In this document: piece after piece, positions 26,075-34,488 of the stretch
Position numbering within the stretch: position 1 is the stretch's first letter
Layout: each line of letters opens with the position of its first letter
From: DASYFG01 sp036498565
GTDB taxonomy: Bacteria > Bacillota > Bacilli > Lactobacillales > Lactobacillaceae
Direction: 5' to 3'
Length of the DNA: 64,000 nt
Assembly (NCBI GenBank): GCA_036498565.1
Contig: DASYFG010000003.1
Coordinates: forward strand, 186,001-250,000
Notes under the pieces: generated by a model
Database searches by the model: none
What the model was told of the DNA's origin: nothing
What the model saw: the letters and a program-made list of their open reading frames with translations, nothing else
Program-made: the position numbers and the translations under genes

Positions 26075-26434
26075 ATGTTAACCATTGGCGAATTGGCGCA
26101 AATTGTCGGCTTGAGCACGCGGACATTGCGCTTTTATGAAGAAAAAGGTTTGGTTGAACCCGCCAAACGTGATGAGAACGGCAATCGTTTATTTGAAGAA
26201 CGCCAACAGGATTGGCTTTTATTCGTCAAACATTTGCGCGAAACCGGTTTGAGTGTGGCGCAAGTCAAAGATTTTCGGGATTTGGTGGCTGCTGGACCGA
26301 CGACAATTCCGCAACGTCGCGCGATTTTGAACCAACAAGCCACGCGCGTTCAAGATGAAATAGCTGCCAAACAAGCGCAACTTAATCACATCAAAATGAA
26401 ATTAGATCGTTACGACCAAGGTTTTAACTTCTAA
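26075..26434 (+). CDS. MerR-family transcriptional regulator
   Basis: A 119-residue regulator. The N-terminal winged helix reads LTIGELAQIVGLSTRTLRFYEEKGLVEPAKRDENGNRLF, followed by a dimerisation coiled coil (residues about 80-115) with no extended ligand domain and no cysteines for metal sensing. The start is ATG 26075 with AAAGGA upstream. It is divergent from the SDR gene and next to a palindromic operator, so it probably controls that gene and itself. The inducer is unknown. Confidence 0.85.
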   Translation: MLTIGELAQIVGLSTRTLRFYEEKGLVEPAKRDENGNRLFEERQQDWLLFVKHLRETGLSVAQVKDFRDLVAAGPTTIPQRRAILNQQATRVQDEIAAKQAQLNHIKMKLDRYDQGFNF

Positions 26435-26461
26435 AAAAAGCAGCTAGACAGCTGCTTTTTT
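26435..26461. terminator. bidirectional terminator merR / MFS gene
   Basis: An 11-bp stem (26435-26445 with 26450-26460), loop AGAC, A and T runs on both sides. It overlaps the 3' end of the MFS gene. Confidence 0.8.
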
Positions 26462-27973
26462 GTTACGCAATAAGATGAAAGTAATCAACGCACCGATTAA
26501 AATGAAACCAGTTGCCGTGTAAATCGCACTTGTCAAACCGTGATCAAAGGCTTTGACAACCAAGTTTTGAATCGTGTGAATGCCGGGCAAGTTTGCCAAA
26601 GACGCATTGTGCGTAATGCTGTGACCAGAAAATGCGCCGGCGTTGGTCAACCCGGTTTGCAAGTCAGCGGGTGCTTGATTAGGCCACTTGTCGCTCAATT
26701 TTTGGCTGTAAAAATGATTTTGTACCAAACCCAACACCACAATGCCAATCGTCACCCCAAATTGTTGGAACGTCCGGATAATCCCGCTGGCCATACCCAT
26801 TTCGGCGTGCGGCACATCGCTCAAACCCGCGTCGTTAATCGTTTGGTTGATAATCGCGTTACCAATTCCAATCAAAACCATGGCGATTGCCAATTGGAAA
26901 CCCGTCACATTTGGCGTAATGAAGTGGGCCATGACTAACAAACCAATCGCCATCAACACAAATGAGCCGCTAATCAAGTAACGTTTGTCAAAACGTTGAC
27001 CGATTGTGCCGACCACTGGACCAAGGAGCAACGGCCAAATGCTGGCGGCCAATTGCAACATACCCGTGTGTTCTGCAGAATAACCCATGTAATTTTGAAT
27101 CAAGTTCGTCAAATACACCAAGAACGCAAACCAGCCAGCACCAAGCAAAAATGAGCCGATCGCACTCCCCACAAAATGTGGTTTGGTGAACAAAGCCAAA
27201 TCCATCATCGGATCAGCCACGCGGCGTTCCCAAAGTAAGAACGCCACCAACAAAACCACGGCTGCGCCTAACCAGCCGGCAACGGCCGGGTTTGTCCAAG
27301 CGTAGTGAAGGTGGTTTTCTTTTTGAATTAAACCAAAAATGGCGCTAAACATGATGGCGGCCGTCAACAGCATCCCCAAAAAATCAATACGCTTGCCTGC
27401 GCCGTAGTTCGGGGTTTCACTCACGTTAAACCACGTCAAAAGCAAAACGACAATTCCAACCGGTACGTTAATGTAAAAAATCGATGGCCAACCAAAATGT
27501 TGCACCAAAATCCCACCGACCAATGGTCCAGAAGACGTTGCTAAACCAATGATTGAGCCGACAATTGCAAAAGCCATCCCACGTTCTTTACCTTGGAAAA
27601 TGGAAGCGACCAAAGCCATGGCCAAAGTCATAATCCCAGCACCACCAACGGCTTGAATCACACGTGACCAAACCAACATGTCCAAAGTCGTTGATAAACT
27701 GTTTAACAATGAACCAATTGTGAAAATAGTCAGCGCTAACATGAAAATCTTTTTGCGCCCGAATAAATCACCCAGTTTTGATTCAAAAAGTAGCAGTGAC
27801 GCCGATGTCAACGTGTACGCATTGAGTACCCATTGCAAATCAGTGAATTTCACCGCGAATTGTTTTTGCATCGTGGGCAAAGCGACGTTGACAATCATAA
27901 TGTCCAACAGCGCCATAAACATGCCCAACGAAATGGCGACCAGCGCGTACCAGCGCTTATTTGTGTGTGTCAT
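26444..27973 (-). CDS. DHA2-type MFS multidrug efflux transporter
   Basis: A 509-residue protein with about 14 transmembrane segments, typical of the EmrB/QacA (DHA2) family of proton-drug antiporters. Motifs include LDIMIVNVALPTMQ in helix 1, WVLNAYTLTSASLLL, KLGDLFGRKKIF (motif A) and GPLVGGILVQHFGW (motif C). The start has AGGAG upstream. It overlaps the padR gene by 17 bases, so the pump and its likely repressor form one operon. The drug spectrum is unknown. Confidence 0.87.
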   Translation of the reverse strand: MTHTNKRWYALVAISLGMFMALLDIMIVNVALPTMQKQFAVKFTDLQWVLNAYTLTSASLLLFESKLGDLFGRKKIFMLALTIFTIGSLLNSLSTTLDMLVWSRVIQAVGGAGIMTLAMALVASIFQGKERGMAFAIVGSIIGLATSSGPLVGGILVQHFGWPSIFYINVPVGIVVLLLTWFNVSETPNYGAGKRIDFLGMLLTAAIMFSAIFGLIQKENHLHYAWTNPAVAGWLGAAVVLLVAFLLWERRVADPMMDLALFTKPHFVGSAIGSFLLGAGWFAFLVYLTNLIQNYMGYSAEHTGMLQLAASIWPLLLGPVVGTIGQRFDKRYLISGSFVLMAIGLLVMAHFITPNVTGFQLAIAMVLIGIGNAIINQTINDAGLSDVPHAEMGMASGIIRTFQQFGVTIGIVVLGLVQNHFYSQKLSDKWPNQAPADLQTGLTNAGAFSGHSITHNASLANLPGIHTIQNLVVKAFDHGLTSAIYTATGFILIGALITFILLRNKKAAV

Positions 27974-28505
27974 GTAATTTCTCCTTTTGTTGTGTCACCC
28001 AAGTTAATTTTGTTTGTGCAGTCGCAATCAGTAGATCAAGATAAGCCACAACACCCGCAAAGTGCTGGGCAAATTCTGGTTGTGTTTGTTCAAAACCAGT
28101 CAGTTCTTCGTGAACATGCGTTAAATTAACCAAATCCTGTTGGACCACAATTTCGAATTCATCTAACAAAGTTTCGCGGGTTTCACCATCCACCGCCCCC
28201 AAATTGCGTAACTTGTAGTTGAACCAATCATCGCGTTTGGCATCCGCTTTAACAGGCTGGGTGAGCAGTTCATGAAAATGTGCTTCACCAGCCGCCGTCA
28301 AATGCGCGATTTTGGCCCCACGTCCGTCGTGATCGTTGGTTTCGAGCTGAATCCAGTCGTTTTGTTCAAGCTTATCAAGCAAAGGATACAAAATACTATT
28401 GGACAACTTGCGCGGCGGTACCAGCGAATTTTCCAAAATATGTTGCAGTAAATAACCCGATTTTGGCCCCGTAAGCAACGTGCCTAAAATAAGCAGTTCA
28501 TACAT
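27957..28505 (-). CDS. PadR-family transcriptional repressor
   Basis: A 182-residue PadR protein: MYELLILGTLLTGPKSGYLLQHIL and the winged helix around LSNSILYPLLDKLEQNDWI, followed by GAKIAHLTAAGEAHF and a helical C-terminal dimerisation part (PadR-s2 type). The start is ATG 28505, six bases after GGAGG; an earlier TTG at 28511 is too near the SD. Its promoter is wrapped by a 15-bp perfect inverted repeat, so self-repression with release by a drug-like ligand is likely. Confidence 0.87.
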   Translation of the reverse strand: MYELLILGTLLTGPKSGYLLQHILENSLVPPRKLSNSILYPLLDKLEQNDWIQLETNDHDGRGAKIAHLTAAGEAHFHELLTQPVKADAKRDDWFNYKLRNLGAVDGETRETLLDEFEIVVQQDLVNLTHVHEELTGFEQTQPEFAQHFAGVVAYLDLLIATAQTKLTWVTQQKEKLHDTHK

Positions 28506-28517
28506 AAGCAACCTCCT

Positions 28518-28568
28518 ACCTGTCGTTTCGACATATTAAATAATAGGTCGAAACGACAGGTTTGTCAA
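28518..28568 (-). promoter_or_regulatory. padR promoter with PadR-type operator
   Basis: On the minus strand: TTGACA (28563-28568), 17-bp spacer, TATTAT (28540-28545). Two perfect 15-bp arms (28518-28532 and 28547-28561) flank the -10; one fills the spacer and the other covers the start region. Each arm is itself near-palindromic (GTCGTTTCGAC). Confidence 0.8.
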
Positions 28569-28575
28569 GCACAAA

Positions 28576-28604
28576 AAAAGACGACTTCAGCAAAGTCGTC
28601 TTTT
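28576..28604 (-). terminator. tRNA-Arg terminator
   Basis: A 12-bp stem (28576-28587 with 28593-28604), with a T run on the minus strand after the tRNA. Confidence 0.75.
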
Positions 28605-28609
28605 GTCGC

Positions 28610-28681
28610 TGTTCCACCCGGGAGTCGAACCCGGATTGCAAGAACCGGAATCTTGCGTGCTATCCATTACACCAGCGGAAC
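28610..28681 (-). tRNA. tRNA-Arg (anticodon CCG)
   Basis: Read on the minus strand, all four arms fold: acceptor GTTCCGC/GTGGAAC, D stem GTGT/GCAC, anticodon stem CAAGA/TCTTG with loop TTCCGGT (anticodon CCG), T arm CCGGG-TTCGACT-CCCGG, discriminator A. It is 72 nt long, and the 3' CCA is not encoded. It reads CGG codons. Confidence 0.95.
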
Positions 28682-28700
28682 ATAACTTAAACAGTATACA

Positions 28701-29333
28701 CTATTTTCGGTCAATTTCAAAGTGGACATCGTCGCCAATTTTAAACGCCACTTGGCCACCTAATAAATTCGTTACGTCCGTTTGAAATGTTGGCAAATTC
28801 ACCTTCGCAACAGGCACAACTAGAGCAACTTGCACGCCAAATGCTGTGTCGATGACTTGAAAATCATGCTCACGCAACCAAAATTGGAAGCTATCCACAA
28901 ATTTATAATCGAGGTTTACCGTCACGGCGGTGCGCGTTAAGCGTTCAACCATACCAGCCGCCTGCAAACCGTCTGCCACCGTACCGGCGTAGGCGCGGAT
29001 TAAACCGCCAGCCCCAAGTTTAATGCCGCCAAAATAACGGGTGACCACCGCAATCACGTCGTGGACCTCGTTGTTTTTGAGCACTTCAAGCATCGGCACG
29101 CCAGCAGTTCCGCTCGGTTCGCCGTTATCCGAATAGCGTTGAATAGCGTCGTGATCACCCAGGACATAAGCAAAAACATTGTGGCGGGCTTTGTCGTGTT
29201 GTTTGCTGATGCGTTCGATAAATGCCTGAGCGTCTTCCTCGTTTGTGAAACGCGCGAAATTGACGATGAAGCGGGATTTTTTAATTTCTTGTTCCCAAGT
29301 AAATGTCTCGGGTTTTAAAGTGAAATAGGCCAT
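28701..29333 (-). CDS. YigZ/IMPACT-family protein
   Basis: A 210-residue protein of the UPF0029/IMPACT family (B. subtilis YvyE). It shows KKSRFIVNFARFTNEEDAQAFI, ARHNVFAYVLG, YSDNGEPSGTAG and VTRYFGGIKLGAGGLIRAY, the family signature, then a C-terminal ferredoxin-like DUF1949 domain. Eukaryotic IMPACT regulates GCN2; the bacterial role is not settled. The start was set at ATG 29333 (a TTG two codons upstream also fits); the SD is weak. It is divergent from comFA and upstream of the tRNA. Confidence 0.83.
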   Translation of the reverse strand: MAYFTLKPETFTWEQEIKKSRFIVNFARFTNEEDAQAFIERISKQHDKARHNVFAYVLGDHDAIQRYSDNGEPSGTAGVPMLEVLKNNEVHDVIAVVTRYFGGIKLGAGGLIRAYAGTVADGLQAAGMVERLTRTAVTVNLDYKFVDSFQFWLREHDFQVIDTAFGVQVALVVPVAKVNLPTFQTDVTNLLGGQVAFKIGDDVHFEIDRK

Positions 29334-29352
29334 GTCCAAAATTTACCATAAA

Positions 29353-29388
29353 AAAAGACAAACGGCTAGCGCCAACGTCTAATAAAGT
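29353..29388 (+). promoter_or_regulatory. candidate competence-sigma promoter of comFA
   Basis: AAAAGAC (29353-29359), 16 bases, then CGTCTAATAAAGT directly before the ATG at 29389. The same bipartite sequence at identical spacing precedes the prepilin peptidase gene at 47422. There is no SD, so the transcript would be leaderless. Confidence 0.65.
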
Positions 29389-30678
29389 ATGGAAGCAGAA
29401 TTATTGTACGGTCGCATGGTTGTGACCCCTAAAATTGAAGGCGAATTAGCAGCAGATAAGCGCCCGCCGTTTGTTGACGGGCGTTGTGTGCGTTGCGGGC
29501 AGCGGGATTTGGAGCCTTTGCCTAATGCTGAATTTTATTGTCGGGCGTGTTTGCAGTTGGGGCGCGTGAGTAGTTTGGACTGGGTGTGGTCTTTGCCAGA
29601 ACCGCACGCTTTTTTGCCGTTACCACCTCATTGGCAAATGAAATGGCACGGGCAATTAACGCCAGCACAAACGCGGGTCAGTAAAGAACTTCTAGATACT
29701 TGGCGCACCCGCGAAAAACGTTTGGTATGGGCGGTGACTGGCGCGGGGAAAACCGAAATGTTATTTCCGATGTTAGCTGAAGCGTTGCGCAGTGGGACAC
29801 GCGTGGCGGTTGTGTCGCCACGAATTGACGTCATCAATGAATTGGCCCCGCGTCTCCAAATGGCGTTTGCAGGCGTTGACATGGTGGTTTTGCATGGTCG
29901 AACGGATGACGTTTATCGGTATACGCCTTTTGTTTTGGCGACGGTACACCAGTTGTTACGGTTTTATCAGGCGTTTGATTTGATTGTGGTGGATGAGGTC
30001 GATAGTCTTCCTTTGGCGGGTGATCCGATGTTGGCACGGGCGATTGCTAATGCACAACTGCCGCGCGCTGCGGTGGTTTATTTGACGGCGACGCCAACGC
30101 GTGCGTTACAAACAGCGGTACAGCGAGGTGTGTTGCCGGTCTCGTACTTACCGCGCCGTTTTCACGGCGCGCCTTTGCCAGAAATCCGGGTTCGGCGAGT
30201 GGATTGGCGGGCTCGTTTGCAACAGGGGCGATTGCCGGGTGTGATGAAACGGCAGTTGTTGGATTTTGAACAGCGTCAACAGCGCTTTTTGATTTTTGTG
30301 CCGCAGGTGGCTGATTTGCCGGTAGTTCAGGCAGTCTTACAACGCTGTTTTCCGGCGCTGAAAGGAGAGGCGGTGCATGCACGCGACGAACAACGGCAAG
30401 AAAAAGTCCAGTTAATGCGTGAGGGAAAAGTCGATTATTTGGTGACGACGACCATTTTAGAACGCGGCGTGACGTTGCCTGGGATTGATGTATTGATTTT
30501 TGGGGCCGATGAGGTGGTTTTTAGTGCGCAAGCGTTGATACAAATTGCCGGTCGCGTTGGCCGTAGTGCAGAGCGTCCAACGGGTTTGGTGATGGCATAT
30601 GTGACGCATGTCACGCTCAATGTGCGTCGGGCGCAACGGGAAATTCGCTGGTTAAATGCGAAAAAGGTGGCGGAATGA
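29389..30678 (+). CDS. comFA: competence DNA translocase ComFA
   Basis: DEAD-type helicase that drives uptake of single-stranded DNA in natural transformation. The 429-residue protein has a four-cysteine zinc site near the N-terminus (Cys33, Cys36, Cys51, Cys54), Walker A VTGAGKTEM near residue 115, VVDEVDSLPL (DEVD box), TATPTR, and TTILERGVTLPG with IAGRVGRS in the second RecA domain. All motifs look intact. No SD precedes the ATG; a shared competence-type promoter ends at it. The ATG of comFC overlaps its stop. Confidence 0.92.
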   Translation: MEAELLYGRMVVTPKIEGELAADKRPPFVDGRCVRCGQRDLEPLPNAEFYCRACLQLGRVSSLDWVWSLPEPHAFLPLPPHWQMKWHGQLTPAQTRVSKELLDTWRTREKRLVWAVTGAGKTEMLFPMLAEALRSGTRVAVVSPRIDVINELAPRLQMAFAGVDMVVLHGRTDDVYRYTPFVLATVHQLLRFYQAFDLIVVDEVDSLPLAGDPMLARAIANAQLPRAAVVYLTATPTRALQTAVQRGVLPVSYLPRRFHGAPLPEIRVRRVDWRARLQQGRLPGVMKRQLLDFEQRQQRFLIFVPQVADLPVVQAVLQRCFPALKGEAVHARDEQRQEKVQLMREGKVDYLVTTTILERGVTLPGIDVLIFGADEVVFSAQALIQIAGRVGRSAERPTGLVMAYVTHVTLNVRRAQREIRWLNAKKVAE

Positions 30679-31340
30679 TTTGTTTGTTGTGTGAGCGTTA
30701 TCAAGTAAAAAAGTTGAGTTTGTTGGCGTTATTGACGGGGCGGGATGAGCCGGAGGGGTTGTGTTTGGCGTGTGAGCAGCGTTTTGTTTCATTGGTGAAT
30801 GAGGCCGTTTGTCGCGGTTGTGGTCGCCTTTTTCAAGGGGATGCTTTGTGTGGCGATTGTGTGCGTTGGTCGGAACCGTTGCTGATGAATCGGGCGTTAT
30901 TTCAATACAACGATGCGCTTAAAGAATTTATGCAGCGTTATAAATTTGAGGGCGATTATCGTTTGCGGGCGGTGTTTTCAGCTCGTTTTGGTGAATTGGT
31001 TCAAGCGCAGGGGGCGGATGTGATTGTGCCGATACCGATTTCTGAACATACTGGTTTGACGCGTGGTTTTAATCAAGTTTTGGGTTTGTTGACTGACGTT
31101 TCGTGCACATCGTTACTAGCGGTCCAAGCCTTTGACAAACAACAACAAGCTCACGGAGATCGGAAAATGCGGATGACCAAAGTCAATCCGTTCGTGCTGC
31201 AAATGACACCTGATTTAACGGGGAAAACGGTTTTGTTAGTCGATGATGTGTACACGACGGGGCGAACTTTGTATCATGCGCGGGCGTTAATCGCGACGTT
31301 AAATCCGAAAAATATCAAATCTGTCACTTTAGCGCGTTAA
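30675..31340 (+). CDS. comFC: competence protein ComFC (phosphoribosyltransferase-like)
   Basis: A 221-residue partner of ComFA. It has N-terminal zinc-binding cysteine pairs (Cys3/Cys6, Cys30/Cys33, then CRGC and CGDC) and a C-terminal PRTase domain with IVPIPISEHTGLTRGFNQ and the PRPP loop VLLVDDVYTTGRT. The start overlaps comFA by four bases, with AAGGTGG as SD. Needed for transformation in relatives. Both comF genes being intact suggests the organism may be competent. Confidence 0.92.
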   Translation: MICLLCERYQVKKLSLLALLTGRDEPEGLCLACEQRFVSLVNEAVCRGCGRLFQGDALCGDCVRWSEPLLMNRALFQYNDALKEFMQRYKFEGDYRLRAVFSARFGELVQAQGADVIVPIPISEHTGLTRGFNQVLGLLTDVSCTSLLAVQAFDKQQQAHGDRKMRMTKVNPFVLQMTPDLTGKTVLLVDDVYTTGRTLYHARALIATLNPKNIKSVTLAR

Positions 31341-31368
31341 TTCTCATTTATTTGACATTGATTTAATA

Positions 31369-31395
31369 TGCAAGCGATTACAAATGTGGTAAAAT
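31369..31395 (+). promoter_or_regulatory. hpf promoter with candidate cre site
   Basis: TGCAAGCGATTACA (31369-31382) matches the CcpA cre consensus with one mismatch. It overlaps the expected -35 region of TAAAAT at 31390-31395. Glucose repression of hpf is inferred. A TTGACA at 31352-31357 has no -10 at the correct distance. Confidence 0.5.
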
Positions 31396-31425
31396 ATAGA
31401 TACTAAGAAACGGAGGTACACTCAT

Positions 31426-31968
31426 ATGTTGAACTACAACGTACGCGGTGAGAACATCGAAGTAACTGAAGCGCTGCGCGATTATGCACAGAAGCGCTTG
31501 GACAAGTTGAATCGTTACCTTGAAGGTGACGCGACAGCGAATGTGAACTTGCGGGTTTATCCTCATGATAAATCAAGTAAAGCCGAAGTAACCGTTTTAT
31601 TGCCAACGATTGTGTTGCGCGCGGAAGATCATCACGATGATCTGTATGAAGCGTTGGATCGCGTGGCCGACAAACTTGAACGTCAGATTCGTAAATACAA
31701 GACGCGCATTAACCGTAAGACGCGTGATACAGGATTTAAAGGAATTGTTGATCCGATTGAAGAAGTACCAGCAGAAGTTGAAAGTGACGAGACCACAATC
31801 GTCCGTACGAAAAATGTTGATTTGAAGCCGATGAGCGCCGAAGAAGCAGCGTTGCAGATGGATTTGTTGGGGCACACGTTCTTCGTTTATCAAGACGCTG
31901 ATAGTGATGCAACAAACATTGTTTACAAGCGTCGTGATGGTAAATATGCTTTAATTGAAACGAACTAG
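31426..31968 (+). CDS. hpf: ribosome hibernation promoting factor, long form
   Basis: A 180-residue long-form HPF. The N-terminal S30AE domain (LNYNVRGENIEVTEALRDYAQKRLDKL) binds the decoding region. The C-terminal dimerisation domain (VRTKNVDLKPMSAEEAALQMDLLGHTFFVYQD) joins two 70S ribosomes into 100S particles in stationary phase. A strong SD ACGGAGG precedes the ATG. Position before secA-prfB matches yvyD in Bacillus. A cre-like site lies upstream. Confidence 0.95.
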   Translation: MLNYNVRGENIEVTEALRDYAQKRLDKLNRYLEGDATANVNLRVYPHDKSSKAEVTVLLPTIVLRAEDHHDDLYEALDRVADKLERQIRKYKTRINRKTRDTGFKGIVDPIEEVPAEVESDETTIVRTKNVDLKPMSAEEAALQMDLLGHTFFVYQDADSDATNIVYKRRDGKYALIETN

Positions 31969-31972
31969 TTGG

Positions 31973-31994
31973 AAAACACCCGTCAGGGTGTTTT
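31973..31994 (+). terminator. hpf terminator
   Basis: A 9-bp stem (31973-31981 with 31986-31994), loop GTCA, long T run. An extended -10 (TGCTATACT, 32011-32019) for secA follows. Confidence 0.85.
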
Positions 31995-32074
31995 TTTGAA
32001 GGGGTAAAAGTGCTATACTAAAAAATAGTATTGTGGCGTAAAGTCGCAAAAAGTATTCGGGGTTTTAAGAGAAC

Positions 32075-34441
32075 ATGGCTAATCCATTACGTAAGTTGAC
32101 TGACCCATCTAAGCGTCAGTTGAAAAAATTAAATGCATTTGCGGATCAAGTTGAAGCGCGCGCTGATGAAATGGCGGCTTTGAGCGATGCGGAATTGCAA
32201 GCAAAAACACCAGAATTTCAAGCGCGGTTGGCCAATGGTGAAACGCTAAATGACATTCAAGTTGAAGCGTTTGCTGTTGCGCGTGAAGCGGCTAAGCGTG
32301 TCCTTGGTTTGTACCCATTCCGTGTCCAAATCATGGGATCGGCTGTTTTGCACGGTGGAAACATCGCCGAAATGCGAACCGGTGAAGGAAAAACTTTGAC
32401 GGCCACGATGGCGGTTTATTTGAACGCGTTGGCTGGCACGGGTGTGCACGTCGTGACGGTCAACGACTATTTGTCAGCTCGTGACGCGGAACAAATGGGT
32501 CAATTGTACAACTGGCTTGGCTTGTCAGTGGGTGTCAATGGTTCAGAAGATTCTGCTGAAGTTAAGCGCGCCGCGTTTGCCGCGGATATCACGTACACGA
32601 CGAACTTTGCGGTTGGTTTTGATTACTTGCGCGATAACATGGTGACGAATGCTAAAGACCGCGTGATGCGCGGTTTAAACTTTGCCGTTATTGACGAAGT
32701 GGATTCAGTTTTGATCGACACGGCGCGGACGCCGTTGATCATTTCTGGGGCTGGCAATGGGATTTCACCTTTGTACTCACGCGCGGATCGTTTTGTGAAA
32801 ACGTTGCAACGTGACGTCGATTACAAGGTGGATGAAGAAGCCAAAACAGCGATGTTGTTGAACGAAGGAATTAAGAAGGGCGAAATCTTCTTTAACCTCG
32901 ACAATATTTTTGAACCAGAACATATTGCCGTGACGCACCACATCGACCAAGCTTTGCGCGCCAATTATTCTTATCTACGCGACAAAGACTATGTGGTTCA
33001 AAACGGCGAAGTGAAATTGGTTGACCAAGGAACGGGTCGTATTTCTGAAGGAACGCGTTTGTCAGATGGTTTGCATCAAGCGATCGAAGCCAAAGAAGGC
33101 GTGGAAATTCAAGAAGAAAACAAGTCAATGGCGCAAATCACGTACCAAAACTTGTTCCGGATGTACAAAAAATTGTCTGGTATGACAGGGACGGCCAAAA
33201 CGGAAGAAGAAGAATTCCGTGAAATTTACAACATGGAAGTCATCACGATTCCAACGAACAAGCAAATTCAACGTGTGGACCATGAGGATTTGTTGTATCC
33301 TTCATTGCGCGCGAAGTTTAACGCAGTTGTTACTTTGATTGAGGAATTGCACGCGGCGGGGCAACCAATTTTGGTAGGAACGGTTTCTGTTGAAACGTCA
33401 GAATTGTTGTCTAAGATGCTGCAATCACGTGGTATTGCGCACAACGTTTTGAACGCGAAAAACAACGCCAAAGAAGCCGAAATCATTGCTAACGCCGGTC
33501 AACGCGGTGCCGTTACGGTTGCCACAAACATGGCTGGACGTGGAACCGACATCAAGCTTGGACCGGGCGTTGAAGAACTTGGTGGTTTGGCTGTGATCGC
33601 AACCGAACGTCACGAATCACGCCGAATCGACAACCAATTGCGTGGTCGTTCTGGTCGTCAAGGTGACAAAGGCTTTTCACAGTTCTTCTTGTCATTGGAT
33701 GATGATTTGATGGTGCGCTTTGGTGCGGAACGCGTTAAGCAGTTGATGTTGAGCATGAATTTGGACGAAGAAGAATCTGTTATCAAAAACGGTTTCATCA
33801 CGCGTTCAATTGAATCAGCGCAAAAGCGTGTTGAAGGTAACAACTATGACACGCGTAAAAACGTGTTGCAGTATGATGATGTTGTGCGTCGTCAACGTGA
33901 AACGATTTATGAACAACGTGATTTGGTCATTGACGAGCAAGATTCTTTGAAATGGGTTTTGATGCCAATGGTGGAACGCACGATTGGGCGCGTCGTTGAT
34001 GCGCAAACGACTAGTCAAAAGCCTAGTGAATGGGATTTGATTGCAATTGCTGATTTCGCTGGACACGCTTTGGTGGCTGAAGGCACCGTGACAGCGGATA
34101 CTTTGGCGGGCAAAAGCCGTGATGAAATCAAAGCTTACTTGTTGGATTTGGCACAACACGTCTACCAAGATAAGCAAGGTCAATTGTACGAACCAGAACA
34201 AATGTTGGAATTTGAACGCGTCGTGATTTTGCGCGCGGTTGATCGTCACTGGACAGACCACATTGATTCGCTTGAACGCTTGCGTCAAGGGGTTGGTTTG
34301 CGTGGTTATGGTCAATTGAACCCGTTGATTGAATATCAAAATGAAGCGTACCGTAACTTTAACAAGATGGTTGAAGACGTGGAATATGACGCGACACGGA
34401 CGTTTATGAAAGCGGAAATTCGCCAGAATTTGAACGCATAA
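32075..34441 (+). CDS. secA: preprotein translocase ATPase SecA
   Basis: ATPase motor that pushes preproteins through SecYEG. The 788-residue protein has GEGKTLTATM (Walker A), VIDEVDSVLIDTARTPLIISG (Walker B region), the preprotein cross-linking domain, ATNMAGRGTDIKL and QLRGRSGRQGD in NBD2, and the helical scaffold domain. It ends at QNLNA and lacks the C-terminal linker with the CxC/CH zinc knuckle seen in B. subtilis SecA (841 residues), as in many lactobacilli. The SD is weak. Promoter: extended -10 at 32011-32019. Confidence 0.96.
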   Translation: MANPLRKLTDPSKRQLKKLNAFADQVEARADEMAALSDAELQAKTPEFQARLANGETLNDIQVEAFAVAREAAKRVLGLYPFRVQIMGSAVLHGGNIAEMRTGEGKTLTATMAVYLNALAGTGVHVVTVNDYLSARDAEQMGQLYNWLGLSVGVNGSEDSAEVKRAAFAADITYTTNFAVGFDYLRDNMVTNAKDRVMRGLNFAVIDEVDSVLIDTARTPLIISGAGNGISPLYSRADRFVKTLQRDVDYKVDEEAKTAMLLNEGIKKGEIFFNLDNIFEPEHIAVTHHIDQALRANYSYLRDKDYVVQNGEVKLVDQGTGRISEGTRLSDGLHQAIEAKEGVEIQEENKSMAQITYQNLFRMYKKLSGMTGTAKTEEEEFREIYNMEVITIPTNKQIQRVDHEDLLYPSLRAKFNAVVTLIEELHAAGQPILVGTVSVETSELLSKMLQSRGIAHNVLNAKNNAKEAEIIANAGQRGAVTVATNMAGRGTDIKLGPGVEELGGLAVIATERHESRRIDNQLRGRSGRQGDKGFSQFFLSLDDDLMVRFGAERVKQLMLSMNLDEEESVIKNGFITRSIESAQKRVEGNNYDTRKNVLQYDDVVRRQRETIYEQRDLVIDEQDSLKWVLMPMVERTIGRVVDAQTTSQKPSEWDLIAIADFAGHALVAEGTVTADTLAGKSRDEIKAYLLDLAQHVYQDKQGQLYEPEQMLEFERVVILRAVDRHWTDHIDSLERLRQGVGLRGYGQLNPLIEYQNEAYRNFNKMVEDVEYDATRTFMKAEIRQNLNA

Positions 34442-34448
34442 AGATTGA

Positions 34449-34474
34449 AAAATAGGCGAGTGCGCCTATTTTTT
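34449..34474 (+). terminator. secA terminator
   Basis: A 10-bp stem (34449-34458 with 34463-34472), loop AGTG, T run, just before the prfB SD. Confidence 0.8.
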
Positions 34475-34488
34475 GTTAGGAGTAGCAA

